64,000 bases of DNA, taken from the NCBI RefSeq assembly GCF_003946865.1, contig NZ_QXTH01000001.1:744001-808000 (forward strand). The letters run 5' to 3'. This DNA comes from Antribacter gilvus (lineage in GTDB: Bacteria; Actinomycetota; Actinomycetes; Actinomycetales; Cellulomonadaceae). A model generated the notes under the pieces. The model saw nothing but the letters and a program-made list of their open reading frames with translations. It did not search any database and was not told where the DNA came from. Every line of letters starts with the position of its first letter. Positions within the stretch are counted from its first letter, which is position 1. Shown piece by piece: positions 41,567 through 53,500 of this stretch. A program made the translations under genes and the position numbers.

Positions 41567-42775
41567 TCAGCGGCCGACACCCTCCTGGCTCCGGCGCACG
41601 TCCTGCTCCGACTCCACGACGCAGGCCACCCGGCGGTCGCCGGTGGCCCAGCTCTCCTCCGACGGCACGATCGGCCAGTAGAGGAGCGACGACGTGCCGT
41701 AGGCCGCGCCCACGAAGGCCTCGAACTCCGGCAGGCAGTACTCGTGCGCGGCGTTCGAGAGGGTCTCCGGCGACGGCGCCCTCCCGCTCGTGCCGAGCCG
41801 GTCGTCCACCGTCGTCTCGGCGAAGACCTCGGCCCCGTGAGCCGTGGTGCACGGCACCACCCGCACCGTGTAGAGCACCGTGGCGTCCTCGATGCCGTCG
41901 GTGTCGAAGCAGTCGCCCACCTCGAGGTCCGGGATCTTGGTGCCCTCCGGGTCGACCGGGCCGACGGAGCCCGTGCCGTCCGCCGGTGCGTCGCCGTCCC
42001 CGAGGCCGCCGATGCCGGTGGGGTCGTCGAGGCCCGTGCCTTGCCCGGGGCGGCCGGTGCTGGTGCCGCCGGTGCCGCCCGTCGGGTTGCCCGCGCTCTC
42101 CGGGAGCGGGTCCGCGGAGGAGGGAGTGCTCGGCGGGTAGCCGGTGATCGCCCGGAGGAGCCCTGCCGGTACGTAGCCCTCGGCGCGAGCCGCCATCGCG
42201 GGCGTGACGTAGGTGGGGGCGAGCGCCACGGCCAGCACCAGGGCGAGGATCGTGAAACCGCCCACGCAGACGCCGCCGAGCGACAGGTCGAGCGTGCGGA
42301 GCGACTGCTTGCGGGCTTCCTCGTGGCGACCTGCGCCGTTCGCCTCGGACGCCCGCACCGACGACCGGAGCGCTGGGATGGCGAGGGGCCAGAAGAGGAG
42401 GAATGCCGCCACTACCCAGCCGGTCCGCGGCGAGACAGGTGCGTTGGCGTGGTGCTCCGGCTCTGACTGGAGGTCCGGCTCGTCGGCATCTCCGGGCGGC
42501 TCGCTCTCGGCGTCGCCGGAGGACTTGCTCTCGGCCTCGCCGGACGGGTCGCTCTCGGCCTCTCCGGTGGAGTCCGACTCGTCGACCGCTTTCTCGGCCG
42601 CTTCGTCAGCTGCCTTCTCCGCGGGGTCGTCGCCGGCGTCCGTCGGGTCCTCCGGCTGGTCGGCCAGGTTCTCCGGCTGGTCGGCCGTGTCCGCCGGCTG
42701 GTCGGCCGTGTCGACCGCTTCGACCGTGTCGTCCGCCGTCGCGTCGTCTGGGCGCTTGCGCTTCCGGATGGCCAT
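41567..42775 (-). CDS. CD225-type membrane protein with one septum-formation domain
   Basis: A 402-residue paralogue of the proteins at 34070 and 42833. The first 110 residues are a very acidic low-complexity region with repeats of DQP and GEAES/GDAES. Two helices follow (TGWVVAAFLLFWPLAIPAL and FTILALVLAVALAP), then a Gly/Pro linker and one Septum_form-like domain beginning EVGDCFD, with C..AHGAEVFAETT and PSEESWATGDRRVACVV. TACGAT lies 8 bases before the ATG (complement of 42773-42775), a leaderless start. Function unknown; envelope or division role is inferred from the domain. Confidence 0.8.
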   Translation of the reverse strand: MAIRKRKRPDDATADDTVEAVDTADQPADTADQPENLADQPEDPTDAGDDPAEKAADEAAEKAVDESDSTGEAESDPSGEAESKSSGDAESEPPGDADEPDLQSEPEHHANAPVSPRTGWVVAAFLLFWPLAIPALRSSVRASEANGAGRHEEARKQSLRTLDLSLGGVCVGGFTILALVLAVALAPTYVTPAMAARAEGYVPAGLLRAITGYPPSTPSSADPLPESAGNPTGGTGGTSTGRPGQGTGLDDPTGIGGLGDGDAPADGTGSVGPVDPEGTKIPDLEVGDCFDTDGIEDATVLYTVRVVPCTTAHGAEVFAETTVDDRLGTSGRAPSPETLSNAAHEYCLPEFEAFVGAAYGTSSLLYWPIVPSEESWATGDRRVACVVESEQDVRRSQEGVGR

Positions 42776-42832
42776 GGGGCGCGATCGTAGCGGGTCCGGC
42801 TGTGCTGACCTGCAGCCGGACCCGCTGCGAGA

Positions 42833-43807
42833 TCAGTACGCGGCGCCCTTGAGGGTGCCCGTCACCACGTCACCGTCGTAGCTCTCGATGATGCACGTGA
42901 TGTTGTGGTTGCCGGCCGCCCAGGCCTCCTCGGAGGGCATCTCCGACCAGTACTCCAGCGCCGACTCGAGGTAGGCGATGCCGGCGAACTCGTCGAACGC
43001 CGGGGCGCACAGCTCGTACTCGGCGAGGAAGGCCTCGTCCGTGGTGGGGTAGGTGTCCTGTGTGAGGGGCAGCTGCGCGTAGACCTCGGCGCCGTGCGGG
43101 ATCTCGCACGGGACGACGTGGAGAGTGTCCTCGCCTCCGGTCATGCTGGTGCTGAGCAGGCACTGACCGACGGTGAGGTCCGACGGGCTGGTCTCGACGG
43201 CCTCCGCCGGCAGCTCGGTCGACGGGTCGCCCTCGACCAGGCCCTCGGTGATCTCCTCGAGCGGGGTGCCCGACTCGGAGCTGGACAGCCCGTCCTCGAG
43301 GTTCTGCATGTTCGCCAGGAAGAGCCCGGCCAGCGCGACCCACATGATGACGTAGAGCACGATCATCGCCGCGGCCACGATGATCGCGACGATCCCGCGC
43401 TTCTTGGCCGACGCGGCCTCGGTGGCGGCTGTCTGCAGGTCGCCGGCGCCGATGGCGCGCGAGGCCCGCAGCGACGGGAAGAGGGCGGCGATGCCCATCG
43501 GCCAGAACAGCAGGAACCCCGCGATGACCCAGCCGCGCGAGTCGCTGGGCTCTGCCGGGCCGCCCGGGTAGGGCGTGCCGACGACGCCGGTGGTGGTTCC
43601 CGGGGTGCCGCCGTAGGGCGTGGGCTCGTACGCACCGGGGGCCGTGGCCGCGGGGTACGCGCCGGGGGCTGCCGCCGCCGGGTACGCACCGGGTGCGGTG
43701 GCCGCCGGATACGTCGACGACGGCTCGTAGCCGATCTTCTGGGTGACCTGCTCGCCGGGCTTCTCGGGCTCTGGGGTACGGGACGGCGGGGCGAACGGAT
43801 CCGACAT
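42833..43807 (-). CDS. CD225-type membrane protein with one septum-formation domain (second copy)
   Basis: 324 residues, directly upstream of its paralogue at 41567 (57-base gap), so the two may be co-transcribed although the downstream copy has its own promoter-like site. The N-terminal tail has three YPAATAPGA-type repeats (about 33-60). Two helices follow (WVIAGFLLFWPMGIAALFPS and IIVAAAMIVLYVIMWVAL), then a Septum_form-like domain: VGQCLLS...C..PHGAEVYA and PSEEAWAAGNHNITCII. The ATG is the complement of 43805-43807. Role unknown. Confidence 0.8.
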   Translation of the reverse strand: MSDPFAPPSRTPEPEKPGEQVTQKIGYEPSSTYPAATAPGAYPAAAAPGAYPAATAPGAYEPTPYGGTPGTTTGVVGTPYPGGPAEPSDSRGWVIAGFLLFWPMGIAALFPSLRASRAIGAGDLQTAATEAASAKKRGIVAIIVAAAMIVLYVIMWVALAGLFLANMQNLEDGLSSSESGTPLEEITEGLVEGDPSTELPAEAVETSPSDLTVGQCLLSTSMTGGEDTLHVVPCEIPHGAEVYAQLPLTQDTYPTTDEAFLAEYELCAPAFDEFAGIAYLESALEYWSEMPSEEAWAAGNHNITCIIESYDGDVVTGTLKGAAY

Positions 43808-43941
43808 GACAGGCCTCTTCGGTCAAAGGGTGGGGACTGCGCGTTCCTCGGTCCCCGCACCTTGTGCCGGGTGTCACACGCTGCCACATGTATAACAGCA
43901 GCCGCCGACACGGTCCCCGCGAAGCGATGGGGAGAAGTACA

Positions 43942-43978
43942 CACGGCCCCGGCAGGACGAGGTCCGGCCGGGGCCGTG
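43942..43978 (-). terminator. Terminator hairpin after the aquaporin gene
   Basis: CACGGCCCCGGC (43942-43953) pairs with GCCGGGGCCGTG (43967-43978), and GGAC/GTCC continues the stem inside, leaving a GAG loop. It lies 66 bases beyond the stop of the minus-strand aquaporin gene. Confidence 0.65.
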
Positions 43979-44043
43979 GTGCGGGAGCGCTGGGAGGGCT
44001 CCCGGTCGATGCTGCGGGTCGGCGAGCGGCCGGCCTCGAGAGG

Positions 44044-45030
44044 TCAGGCCTTGTCGCCCTTGGCCTCGGTGGTCGCAGCGGTGTCAGCGGTGTCGGTGTC
44101 GGACGAGCCGGCCTCCGGCGTCGCCTCGTTCGTCTCGGTCGTGGTCTCGACGGCGGACTCGTCGAGCGCGGTCTCCTCGACCTCGTCGGCCTCGACGTCC
44201 GTCCCGACGAGCTCCGGCTCGTCCTCGCCCCCGAAGGCGCGGACGAAGAGCGCGGCGAGCGCGGCACCGATCAGCGGTGCGACCCAGAAGAGCCAGAGCT
44301 GGCCGCTGACGCCCCAGGAGTTCACGCCGTCGGCGAAGGACCAGTCCATCGCGAGGATCGCGGAGGCCGTGGAACGGGCGGGGTTCATGGCACCGTTGGA
44401 CACCGGCCACGACACGATCAGGAGGGCGGCGAGCGTGCCGCCGATGACGGCGGCGGACGGCGCGGTGCTCCGGCGCGAGATGGCGAGGATGACTCCCACG
44501 AACACGGCGCTCATGACGATCTCGACGAGCAGGGCGGGCACCAGGTCGAACTGGACCTGTCCCTGGGTGCTCGTGTACATCGGCGAGTTGATGCCGAAAC
44601 CGTTGGCGGTGGCGGCGAAGACGCCGAAGGTGTCGTCCTTCTGGAGACCGGCGACCAGGGAGGTCGGGATGGTCGCGAGGAGGATCGCCCCGGCGGCCAT
44701 CGCGCCGACCAGCTGAGCGGCCATGTAGGGCAGCACGTCTGCCCAGGAGAAGCGGCCGGCGACGGCGGCGCCGAACGACACGGCGGGGTTGAAGTGCCCG
44801 CCGGACACGTGCCCCACGGTCGAGATGGCGGCGAACAGCGCGAGGCCACCTGCCAGCGCGACCGTGAGGATCATGTTGTTGTTGAAGATGTTGTACAGGG
44901 CCGTCCCGACGATGCCGAGCACCAGCAGGAAGGTGCCGAAGGCCTCGGCGGCGAGGCGGTTCAGGAGCGGGTGGACGCGCTCGGTGCCCGTCTCGGTGAC
45001 GCCGCGGTACGCGGCGGTGTCCTGGGACAT
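44044..45030 (-). CDS. MIP-family aquaporin/glycerol facilitator
   Basis: Passive water or small-solute channel, 328 residues with six helices and two half-helices. Both NPA boxes are present: [10 protein letters not shown] and [11 protein letters not shown]. The residues round the second box fit the MIP fold, but I do not try to separate water from glycerol selectivity. The C-terminal 75 residues are an acidic Thr/Glu/Asp-rich tail, longer than in typical aquaporins. AAAGGA precedes the ATG (complement of 45028-45030); an upstream in-frame start would add a non-hydrophobic leader and is rejected. Confidence 0.9.
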   Translation of the reverse strand: MSQDTAAYRGVTETGTERVHPLLNRLAAEAFGTFLLVLGIVGTALYNIFNNNMILTVALAGGLALFAAISTVGHVSGGHFNPAVSFGAAVAGRFSWADVLPYMAAQLVGAMAAGAILLATIPTSLVAGLQKDDTFGVFAATANGFGINSPMYTSTQGQVQFDLVPALLVEIVMSAVFVGVILAISRRSTAPSAAVIGGTLAALLIVSWPVSNGAMNPARSTASAILAMDWSFADGVNSWGVSGQLWLFWVAPLIGAALAALFVRAFGGEDEPELVGTDVEADEVEETALDESAVETTTETNEATPEAGSSDTDTADTAATTEAKGDKA

Positions 45031-45203
45031 GAAGACTGTTTCCTTTCGGGGGCCGGCACCACGGCGGTGCCGGACGGCGGAGCCACCCTGGTCCACCCGC
45101 CTGGAGGAAACCTGGACGAGGCGATGACCTGGCGTGATCCGTGAGCAAACGTGACCCCCGCACGCTACCGCGTCCTGGTCTGCTCCGGTGGTCCTGTTTG
45201 TGA

Positions 45204-46277
<1,074 letters not shown>

Positions 46278-46289
46278 GCGGTGCCCGAC

Positions 46290-46330
46290 GCCGGATGGGT
46301 CGCCTTCCCGCAGAAGGTGACCCGTCCGGC
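46290..46330 (+). terminator. Terminator hairpin after mdh
   Basis: GCCGGATGGGTCGCCTTC (46290-46307) pairs with the arm at 46313-46330 with two mismatches, loop CCGCA. Its upstream flank and core resemble the hairpin after icd at 48652-48693 (both have CCCGACGCCGG and GGTCGCCTTC), so they are related elements. Confidence 0.7.
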
Positions 46331-46364
46331 GCCCGGCCCCAGACCCGCGAAGGCTGCGGTATCA

Positions 46365-46386
46365 GGTATCTTGATATCAAGATACC
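46365..46386 (+). promoter_or_regulatory. Perfect 22-bp palindrome upstream of icd
   Basis: Arms GGTATCTTGAT and ATCAAGATACC are exact reverse complements, centred 50 bases before the icd ATG. A related dyad lies in the sucCD leader at 26176-26197. It is likely the binding site of a TCA-cycle regulator; which one is not known from this sequence. Confidence 0.65.
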
Positions 46387-46425
46387 CGCACCGAATGCCC
46401 CGACCGGCAGGAGTCTGTACCCCTC

Positions 46426-48636
<2,211 letters not shown>

Positions 48637-48651
48637 CGTAGTGCTGCCCGA

Positions 48652-48693
48652 CGCCGGGCCGGTCGCCTTCTGCGGAAGGCGTCCGGCCCGGCG
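48652..48693 (+). terminator. Terminator hairpin after icd
   Basis: CGCCGGGCCGGTCGCCTTC (48652-48670) pairs with 48675-48693 with one mismatch, loop TGCG. It lies between the icd stop and the stop of the convergent Fic gene and may serve both. Confidence 0.75.
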
Positions 48694-48697
48694 CCGG

Positions 48698-49711
48698 TCA
48701 CCCCGTGCGGCGCCTCCACCGGCTTGCGATGTACTCGTCGACCCAGGCCAGGGTGCTGCGCCAGTGGCCGTCATCACCGCGTTGAGCGTTCAGACGTCCT
48801 CGCTCGGCGGCAGCGCGGAGCGCCGTCACGCTGATGTCTGCCGTGGCGAGAGAGGCCAGTGGCACAAGTCGCGCGGGACCGGCGACAGCTGGCACGACGA
48901 ACCGGTAGACGTTGTCCAGGACAGTTCTCGCGAGAAGTTCGGCGAGAGGTCCAAGGTTCCCTCGGTCAGCGCGCCTGAGCGCCGTAAGGTAGCGCGTACG
49001 CTCGCGCTTCTGGATGATTGCCGGCGCGTAGCCGAGTCGAACAAGGACGAGGTTGAGCAGGAGCCTGCCGGTGCGACCGTTTCCGTCGAGGAACGGATGT
49101 ACTTGTTCGAACCGAACGTGGACCTCGGCGAGACCCTCCATCAGATGTCCCGGCCGACTCCTCACGGTGTTGGCGAGATCGAGCCAGTCGCGCATTGTCG
49201 CGTCGACGAGTGCATGCGATGGCGGGCGCATCCCATCGGGGAAGGCGCGGATGTCGTGCTTCCGGAAGCTGCCAGGACTCTCCTCGGCGCCCGCTTCGGG
49301 GTGCGGGGCTACCGACCAAACCGGTCCCATTGCAAGCTCGTGCACGTATCGCACCTCGGTCAGTGTGACCAGCTCACCGTCGCCGAGTGCTGCCGGATCG
49401 ATCGCCTGGCGATAGACCCATCGAGCTGCGTCGCTGTAGCCCTTGACCTCCATGTACTCCGCCAGGTCCTTGCTACCGACGGCACGCCCTTCGACGAGAA
49501 GGTGCTCCACTTCGCGCAGAACCAGTGTGTTGCCCTCGATGGCGGTCGAGTTGTGAGCCTCGTGCACCCAGATGTCATCCCAGATCGCAGCGGCTTCCTG
49601 AGGGTTGGGCAGGCCGCCGAGCCGCTCGCCGAGTTCGGTCATGGCCTGATCGAGCCGGTCATAGACGTCTTGACGGGTCGGTCGTCCGCGAGAGTTGTTG
49701 CGTTGGGCCAC
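48698..49711 (-). CDS. Fic-domain protein with N-terminal inhibitory motif and C-terminal winged helix
   Basis: Likely AMP-transferase acting on a protein target. The catalytic motif HPFLDGNGRTGR lies at 205-216. The inhibitory helix STAIEG (S55, E59) is at the N-terminus, a class II arrangement in which Glu blocks ATP until relieved. The last 70 residues (ADISVTALRAAAERGRLNAQRG onward) look like a winged helix, suggesting DNA binding or autoregulation. I chose GTG 49711, which begins VAQRNNSRGRPTRQ; GTG 49726 is possible. Two direct repeats (49714-49788) lie at its promoter. 337 residues; divergent from the ABC exporter. Confidence 0.85.
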   Translation of the reverse strand: MAQRNNSRGRPTRQDVYDRLDQAMTELGERLGGLPNPQEAAAIWDDIWVHEAHNSTAIEGNTLVLREVEHLLVEGRAVGSKDLAEYMEVKGYSDAARWVYRQAIDPAALGDGELVTLTEVRYVHELAMGPVWSVAPHPEAGAEESPGSFRKHDIRAFPDGMRPPSHALVDATMRDWLDLANTVRSRPGHLMEGLAEVHVRFEQVHPFLDGNGRTGRLLLNLVLVRLGYAPAIIQKRERTRYLTALRRADRGNLGPLAELLARTVLDNVYRFVVPAVAGPARLVPLASLATADISVTALRAAAERGRLNAQRGDDGHWRSTLAWVDEYIASRWRRRTG

Positions 49712-49713
49712 GA

Positions 49714-49788
49714 TTAATTGGAACACAACAATCTTCCGAGCGCCCGCTGACTTGTCGAGGACGTAGGAAGTTAATCGCAACACGACAA
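49714..49788. promoter_or_regulatory. Two AT-rich direct repeats upstream of the Fic gene
   Basis: TTAATTGGAACACAACAA (49714-49731) and TTAATCGCAACACGACAA (49771-49788) match at 15 of 18 positions, spaced 57 bases apart. They are strikingly AT-rich for this genome. The nearer copy begins 2 bases from the GTG start. They are likely operators, perhaps for the winged-helix domain of the Fic protein; the ABC exporter start is 65 bases beyond the second copy. Confidence 0.55.
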
Positions 49789-49852
49789 ACGTGCGCGGGC
49801 CTGTGGAAAAACCTTGGGGAGTTGTCGGTAGCGCGACGTAGTGTCGAGAACG

Positions 49853-52800
49853 ATGTCCGAGACAACCCTCACCCGACCTGCCCCGGCGGCGCCCACCCCG
49901 GCGCCCCGCCAGCACCTCGACGACCCTGCCCGCCGGCTCGACTGGCGGCGACTGGCCGCGCCCGCGGCAACGGCCGCGCTGGTGGCGCTCGCGGTGGGCG
50001 CCCTCGGACAGACGTTCGGCGCCGTCGCGGCCGGCCGGCTCGGGCAGAACGCTACGGTGGCGGGGCTCGTCGTGCTCGCCGCGTGCGTCGTCGGCGGCGC
50101 GCTGATCGACAGCGTCGGGCAGGTGGTCTGGGCCGGGGTGGTGGACCGTGCGGAGGGCAAGCTCCGCGGCGACCTGCTCACGGCAGCCCTGAGCCAGCCG
50201 CTCGGGACCCTCACGGAGCAGGCCGTGGGCGAGATCCTGGACCGGGTGGACGACGACACGCACGCGGTCGGCACGCTGGTGCGCCGCCAGCTGTGGGGTA
50301 TGGGCCGCACGCTCGTGGGCGTGGTCCCGATGTGGATCGTCGCCGGGCTCACCTGGTGGCCCGCCTGGTTCGTCTTCCCGGCCCTCACCGCCGTCGTGGT
50401 CGCCGTGATCCGGCCGCTGCTGGCGGAGATCTCCCGCCGCAAGGTGATCGAGGAGGAGGCCTGGACCGACCACGCGGCGGCTTTCGAGGAGGCCGTCGCC
50501 GCGCGGGACGACCTGCGGACCAGCCTCGGCCAGGCCTTCGCCGTGCGGCGCCTGGCGCACCTGTCCGCGCGCATCCACCAGAAGTTCCGGGACGTGCTCG
50601 TGCTGGAGCGGTCGCTCATCATGCGGGGCGAGGTCCTGCTGCACGTCATGCTCGGCGCCGTGGCGGCCGCGGGCGTCACGGTCGCCGCCGCGGGCAGCCT
50701 GAGCGTCGGCGAGCTCATCACGCTGTTCCTGGTGACCAGCATGGTTGTCGGCCAGGTGTCGAACATGGTGCACAACCTGCCCGACCTCCAGGAGGGCATC
50801 GGCGCGGTGATACGCCTGCGGCAGCTGCTCGACGTCCCGGCCGAGCCGGCCGGCGGCGCGCCGGTACCCGACGGACCTCTGCGTCTCGAGGTGCGCGACC
50901 TGCACTTCTCCTACGCCGAGGGCACCTTCGCCCTGCAAGGCGTGTCGCTCGACGTGCCAGCAGGGCAGACCATCGCCCTCGTGGGGCGCACCGGCTCGGG
51001 CAAGTCGACGGTGGCGGCGCTGCTCTCACGGGCCGTCGAGCCCGACCCGGGAACGGTGTTCCTGGGCGGGACGGACGTCCGCGACATCGACCTCGAGCAC
51101 CTGCGCCGGGCGGTCGGCGTGGTGACGCAGCGCACCGAGATTCTCGCCGGGACGCTCGCCGAGAACATCGCGCTGTTCGCGCCCGTCCCGCGCGCCGAGA
51201 TCGAGGCCGCCGTGGCGGAGCTCGGCCTGACCGACTGGGTCGACGGCCTGCCGGACGGTCTGGAGACCCCGCTCGGCCCCGGGGGCACCCGGCTCTCGGC
51301 CGGGGAGGAGCAGCTCGTCGCCTTCGCGCGGCTGCTCGTGCGGCACGTCCAGGTCGTGGTCCTCGACGAGGCCACCGCGCGGATGGACCCGTTGACCGAG
51401 GCGCGCGTCGTCGCCGCGTCCGAGCGGCTCCTGACGGGGCGCACGGGCGTCCTCATCGCCCACCGCCTGTCCACCATCGAGCGGGCGCACCTGGTAGCGG
51501 TCCTCGACCACGGCCGCGTCGTCCAGCAGGGCGACCGGGCTGCCCTGGCGCTCGTCGAGGGCCCCTTCCGCGAGCTCGTCCGGGCGGGAGCGGCCCACCA
51601 CGGCGCCCTCGACGACCAGGGAGAGCTTGTCGCGGCCCGCACGGCCTCGGCCTCGGCCCTCCCTGCCGCCCCGGCCACCGTTGCTCCGACTACCGCCACC
51701 CCCGGCGGCGAGCCGGAGCCGGAGCCCCGCGCCCAGGAAGCCGTCGGCACCCGGCGCCGCCAGGGCTCGCCGCCCGACGTGCCGGTCGTGGGGGACGGGC
51801 CCAGCCTCTGGCGCGGCGTTCTGCACATGCTGTTCGTGCGCCCGGTCTGGGGCCTGGTGCCGGGCGCGCTCTTCCTGGTCGCGAGCCTCATCGGGGCGCA
51901 GGGTGCGATCACCGGCTTCCTGTGGGGCCGGATCGTCGAGTCGGTGCGCGAGGGAGACCACCCGACCGCGCTGCTGGTCGTGCTCGGGGTGCTGGTGATC
52001 CTCGCTCCGATCAGCCTGGCCTGGGCCATCTACGGGTACCCGCGCTGGTGGATCGAGAACAGCCTCCGGGTACGCATGCGCGTGCTGCACGGGCAGACGC
52101 AGCAGCACCGCCTGCCCGCCACCGCGCCCGGCGAGGTCGTGGCTCGTGCCATGGACTCCGACCGGTACGTCCGGTACACCGACCGGTGGGTCGACTTCGG
52201 GAACGGCATCGTCATCGCGCTGGTCACCGCGCTGATCGCCCGGTCCTGGCTCGCGGGCGGCGTCCTGGCGGGGGTCATGCTGATCTCGGCGGCGGCGTCC
52301 GCCGTGGGCCGCCCGATCGCCGGGCGCAGCGCGGCCGGGTCCTCCGCGGCGCGCGCCCGGTTCGGCCGGTCGCTCGTGTCGGCGCTGGACGCCGCCCGGA
52401 CCGTCAAGCTGGCCGCGCGCACCCACGACGTCCACGAGCACCTGCGGCGCGTGGACTCGGGCCGCGTGGACGCGGCGATCTTCGAGCACCGCGTCCAGGC
52501 CGTGCTCGACGGCGTCCCGATCGTCACCCTGAACCTCGGCATGGTCGCGGCGTGGGGTCTGTACCTCGGCGGCACCTGGGACCTGGCGACGACGCTGCTC
52601 GTGGCCAACGCTGTTCTCGGCTTCGGGTGGTTCGGGACCGTGGCGGGCGCGGTCGTCACGGAGGCACCGGGTACCCGGGCGTGGCAGGTCGCCACGGCCC
52701 GCCTCGCCGGCGGCACCGACCTCGTCGCGCCGGTCCCCGGCGTCGACCTCGTGACGGGCTCCGCGCCGGAGCCGCCGGCAGTGACCCGCGAGCCCCTCGT

Positions 52801-53476
52801 GACCCTCGACCTGCAGGGCGTCACAGCGGTGCACGACGACGGCACGCTCGGCGTGTCCGGCGTCGACCTCACGGTGCCGCGCGGCGAGCTCGTGCTCCTG
52901 CTCGGCCAGGTGGGGTCCGGCAAGTCGTCGCTCCTGTCCGCCCTGGCGGGCCTGATGGAGCACACGGGCCAGATCCGTTGGAACGGCACCCCGGTCACCG
53001 ACGCGCAGGCGTTCCTGCGGCCCGGCCAGGTCGCCCACGTCGCACAGGTTCCGCGCGTCATGTCCGGTACGTTCGCCGAGAACGTGCGCCTCGACCACGA
53101 CCGCGACCTGGACGGCCCGATCAGCGGCGCGCGCCTCGAGCGGGACGTCGCCGACGCGGGTGGTTCCCACGCCCTCGTCGGGCACCGGGGCGTCCGGCTC
53201 TCCGGCGGTCAGGTCCAGCGGCTCGCGCTGGCACGGGCGCTGGCGGCCGAGACCGAGCTGCTCCTGGCGGACGACGTGTCGTCGGCCCTGGACGCGCGCA
53301 CGGAGATCGAGCTGTGGGACTCGCTCCGCGAGCGGGGTACCACGGTGATCGGCTCCACCTCCAAGCGCGCCGCGCTGGCCCGGGCAGACCGTGTGGTGGT
53401 GCTCGAGGACGGCGCGGTGGCCGACGTAGGCCCGTGGCGCGAGCTCTCGGCCCGCTGGTCCCACCTGGCGGGCTGA
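49853..53476 (+). CDS. Fused ABC exporter with one degenerate ATPase site (TMD-NBD-TMD-NBD)
   Basis: Full-length multidrug-type exporter in a single 1207-residue chain. NBD1 has Walker A K384, signature LSAGE (481-485), Walker B D505 with catalytic E506, and switch H537. NBD2 has Walker A K1024, a consensus signature LSGGQ (1116-1120), but D1141 replaces the catalytic Glu and the switch His is absent (T1169 aligned). One composite site is therefore canonical and the other degenerate, as in heterodimeric exporters. A charged Pro/Glu linker (about 585-650) joins the halves. ATG 49853 follows TAGTGT by 8 bases. Substrate unknown. Confidence 0.92.
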   Translation: MSETTLTRPAPAAPTPAPRQHLDDPARRLDWRRLAAPAATAALVALAVGALGQTFGAVAAGRLGQNATVAGLVVLAACVVGGALIDSVGQVVWAGVVDRAEGKLRGDLLTAALSQPLGTLTEQAVGEILDRVDDDTHAVGTLVRRQLWGMGRTLVGVVPMWIVAGLTWWPAWFVFPALTAVVVAVIRPLLAEISRRKVIEEEAWTDHAAAFEEAVAARDDLRTSLGQAFAVRRLAHLSARIHQKFRDVLVLERSLIMRGEVLLHVMLGAVAAAGVTVAAAGSLSVGELITLFLVTSMVVGQVSNMVHNLPDLQEGIGAVIRLRQLLDVPAEPAGGAPVPDGPLRLEVRDLHFSYAEGTFALQGVSLDVPAGQTIALVGRTGSGKSTVAALLSRAVEPDPGTVFLGGTDVRDIDLEHLRRAVGVVTQRTEILAGTLAENIALFAPVPRAEIEAAVAELGLTDWVDGLPDGLETPLGPGGTRLSAGEEQLVAFARLLVRHVQVVVLDEATARMDPLTEARVVAASERLLTGRTGVLIAHRLSTIERAHLVAVLDHGRVVQQGDRAALALVEGPFRELVRAGAAHHGALDDQGELVAARTASASALPAAPATVAPTTATPGGEPEPEPRAQEAVGTRRRQGSPPDVPVVGDGPSLWRGVLHMLFVRPVWGLVPGALFLVASLIGAQGAITGFLWGRIVESVREGDHPTALLVVLGVLVILAPISLAWAIYGYPRWWIENSLRVRMRVLHGQTQQHRLPATAPGEVVARAMDSDRYVRYTDRWVDFGNGIVIALVTALIARSWLAGGVLAGVMLISAAASAVGRPIAGRSAAGSSAARARFGRSLVSALDAARTVKLAARTHDVHEHLRRVDSGRVDAAIFEHRVQAVLDGVPIVTLNLGMVAAWGLYLGGTWDLATTLLVANAVLGFGWFGTVAGAVVTEAPGTRAWQVATARLAGGTDLVAPVPGVDLVTGSAPEPPAVTREPLVTLDLQGVTAVHDDGTLGVSGVDLTVPRGELVLLLGQVGSGKSSLLSALAGLMEHTGQIRWNGTPVTDAQAFLRPGQVAHVAQVPRVMSGTFAENVRLDHDRDLDGPISGARLERDVADAGGSHALVGHRGVRLSGGQVQRLALARALAAETELLLADDVSSALDARTEIELWDSLRERGTTVIGSTSKRAALARADRVVVLEDGAVADVGPWRELSARWSHLAG

Positions 53477-53500
53477 CCCGCCCGACGGCATCGTTGCTCC

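Noticed and set aside
41043-41580. Peptide repeats in a minus-strand frame (RRPAPYGGP)
   Set aside because: They come from the 30-bp tandem repeat between two convergent genes and have no start context.
48712-50938. Fic gene extended far upstream (open frame to 50938)
   Set aside because: The extension is antisense to the ABC exporter and unlike any Fic protein; the family core begins just after 49711.
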